Below, in pieces: positions 63,889 through 64,000 of a stretch of DNA of 64,000 nt. Within the stretch, counting starts at the first letter, position 1; each line of letters begins with the position of its first letter. The translations under genes and the position numbers were made by a program. Where the stretch lies: the NCBI RefSeq assembly GCF_000769405.2, contig NZ_CP053439.1, positions 3,592,001 through 3,656,000 of the forward strand, read 5' to 3'. The notes beneath the pieces are model-generated. The model saw only the letters and a program-made list of their open reading frames with translations, made no database searches and was not told the DNA's origin. Source of the DNA: Rhizobium brockwellii. GTDB lineage: Bacteria; Pseudomonadota; Alphaproteobacteria; Rhizobiales; Rhizobiaceae.

Positions 63889-64000
63889 GCGCTTTCCTTG
63901 AATTCGGCGTCCCCATCATCGGGACCACCCATGGAGAGATCGAGAGCGAAGCCTTTCGCCCGCGCCTGCTGGCCGGCGACGCTGTTGGCGGCGGGCTTCT
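63885..64000 (-). CDS. 3' end of a chemotaxis-operon gene (cut by the window edge)
   Basis: The last 37 residues, ending GFALDLSMGGPDDGDAEF then KESA, read from the right edge to a TGA at 63885-63887 that overlaps cheW. Position and overlap make it part of the che operon, either a receptor or cheA. The tail is not enough to decide. Confidence 0.75.
   Translation of the reverse strand, partial: KPAANSVAGQQARAKGFALDLSMGGPDDGDAEFKESA

Overview
This window looks like a stretch of chromosome from a fast-growing Rhizobium of the R. leguminosarum / R. etli group. The base composition is GC-rich, and the gene content is typical of Rhizobiales: sqdBDC (sulfolipid synthesis), lpiA-acvB (lysyl-phosphatidylglycerol metabolism), rcdA with CtrA boxes, ruvCAB, tol-pal, a zapA-linked 6S RNA, and families of palindromic intergenic repeats. 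The species is inferred from gene content and order; no database search was run. I see no rRNA, tRNA, insertion sequence, prophage or CRISPR array. Most of the window reads as core chromosome.

Layout. 1-7.2 kb (minus strand): envelope cluster ybgC, tolQ-tolR-tolA, a small TolA-C-like protein, tolB, pal, cpoB, then the 5' part of tilS. 7.2-13.9 kb (plus strand): sqdB-sqdD-sqdC, a coiled-coil hypothetical, 5-formyl-THF cyclo-ligase, a YmdB-like phosphodiesterase and an exported beta-lactamase-fold hydrolase. 13.9-18.8 kb: stress flavoprotein, yebC, LLM oxidoreductase and a chemoreceptor. 19-24 kb (plus strand): ruvC, a VapBC toxin-antitoxin pair lodged between ruvC and ruvA, ruvA, ruvB, a Tat-exported phosphoesterase, a Nudix hydrolase and a DinB protein. 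24.1-32.1 kb: acvB-lpiA, doxX, a large MscS channel and a short 6-phosphogluconate dehydrogenase. 32.2-36.5 kb: small regulators (ArsR with an SRPBCC partner, an Xre protein), an SDR and a phytase-like exported protein. 36.6-47 kb: 6S RNA, zapA, DUF4164, then central carbon genes tkt, gap, pgk and class I fba, interrupted by a K+/H+ antiporter and small proteins. 47-54.3 kb: phzF-like, an MFS transporter, DUF1192, a CtrA-marked intergenic region with a probable small RNA, rcdA, rpmE, an ABC exporter and an orphan Bug-type binding protein. 54.3-64 kb: DUF1508, a DGPF/YCII protein with an ECF42-type sigma factor, a MotA/MotB-like pair, suhB, a TetR/SDR pair with matching operators, and a chemotaxis operon cheW-cheR-cheB running in from the right edge.

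How the parts relate. Several units bear on the cell envelope: the Tol-Pal constriction machine, sulfolipid and lysyl-PG synthesis, mechanosensitive and K+/H+ transport, and a second stator-like pair. Others bear on the cell cycle: zapA, rcdA under CtrA boxes, and a terminator-bounded RNA starting beside a CtrA box. The most interesting non-coding signals are (i) the 6S RNA fold downstream of zapA, (ii) the CtrA-box / three-hairpin RNA / CtrA-box arrangement upstream of rcdA, (iii) a perfect 27-bp palindrome before fba, (iv) matched TetR operators before tetR and its SDR neighbour, and (v) repeats that appear to have been co-opted as a ribosome-binding site (sqdD) and a stop codon (pgk). I found no clearly new multi-gene system; the best candidates for undescribed biology are the MotA/MotB-like pair, the TolA-C paralogue and the CtrA-linked RNA.
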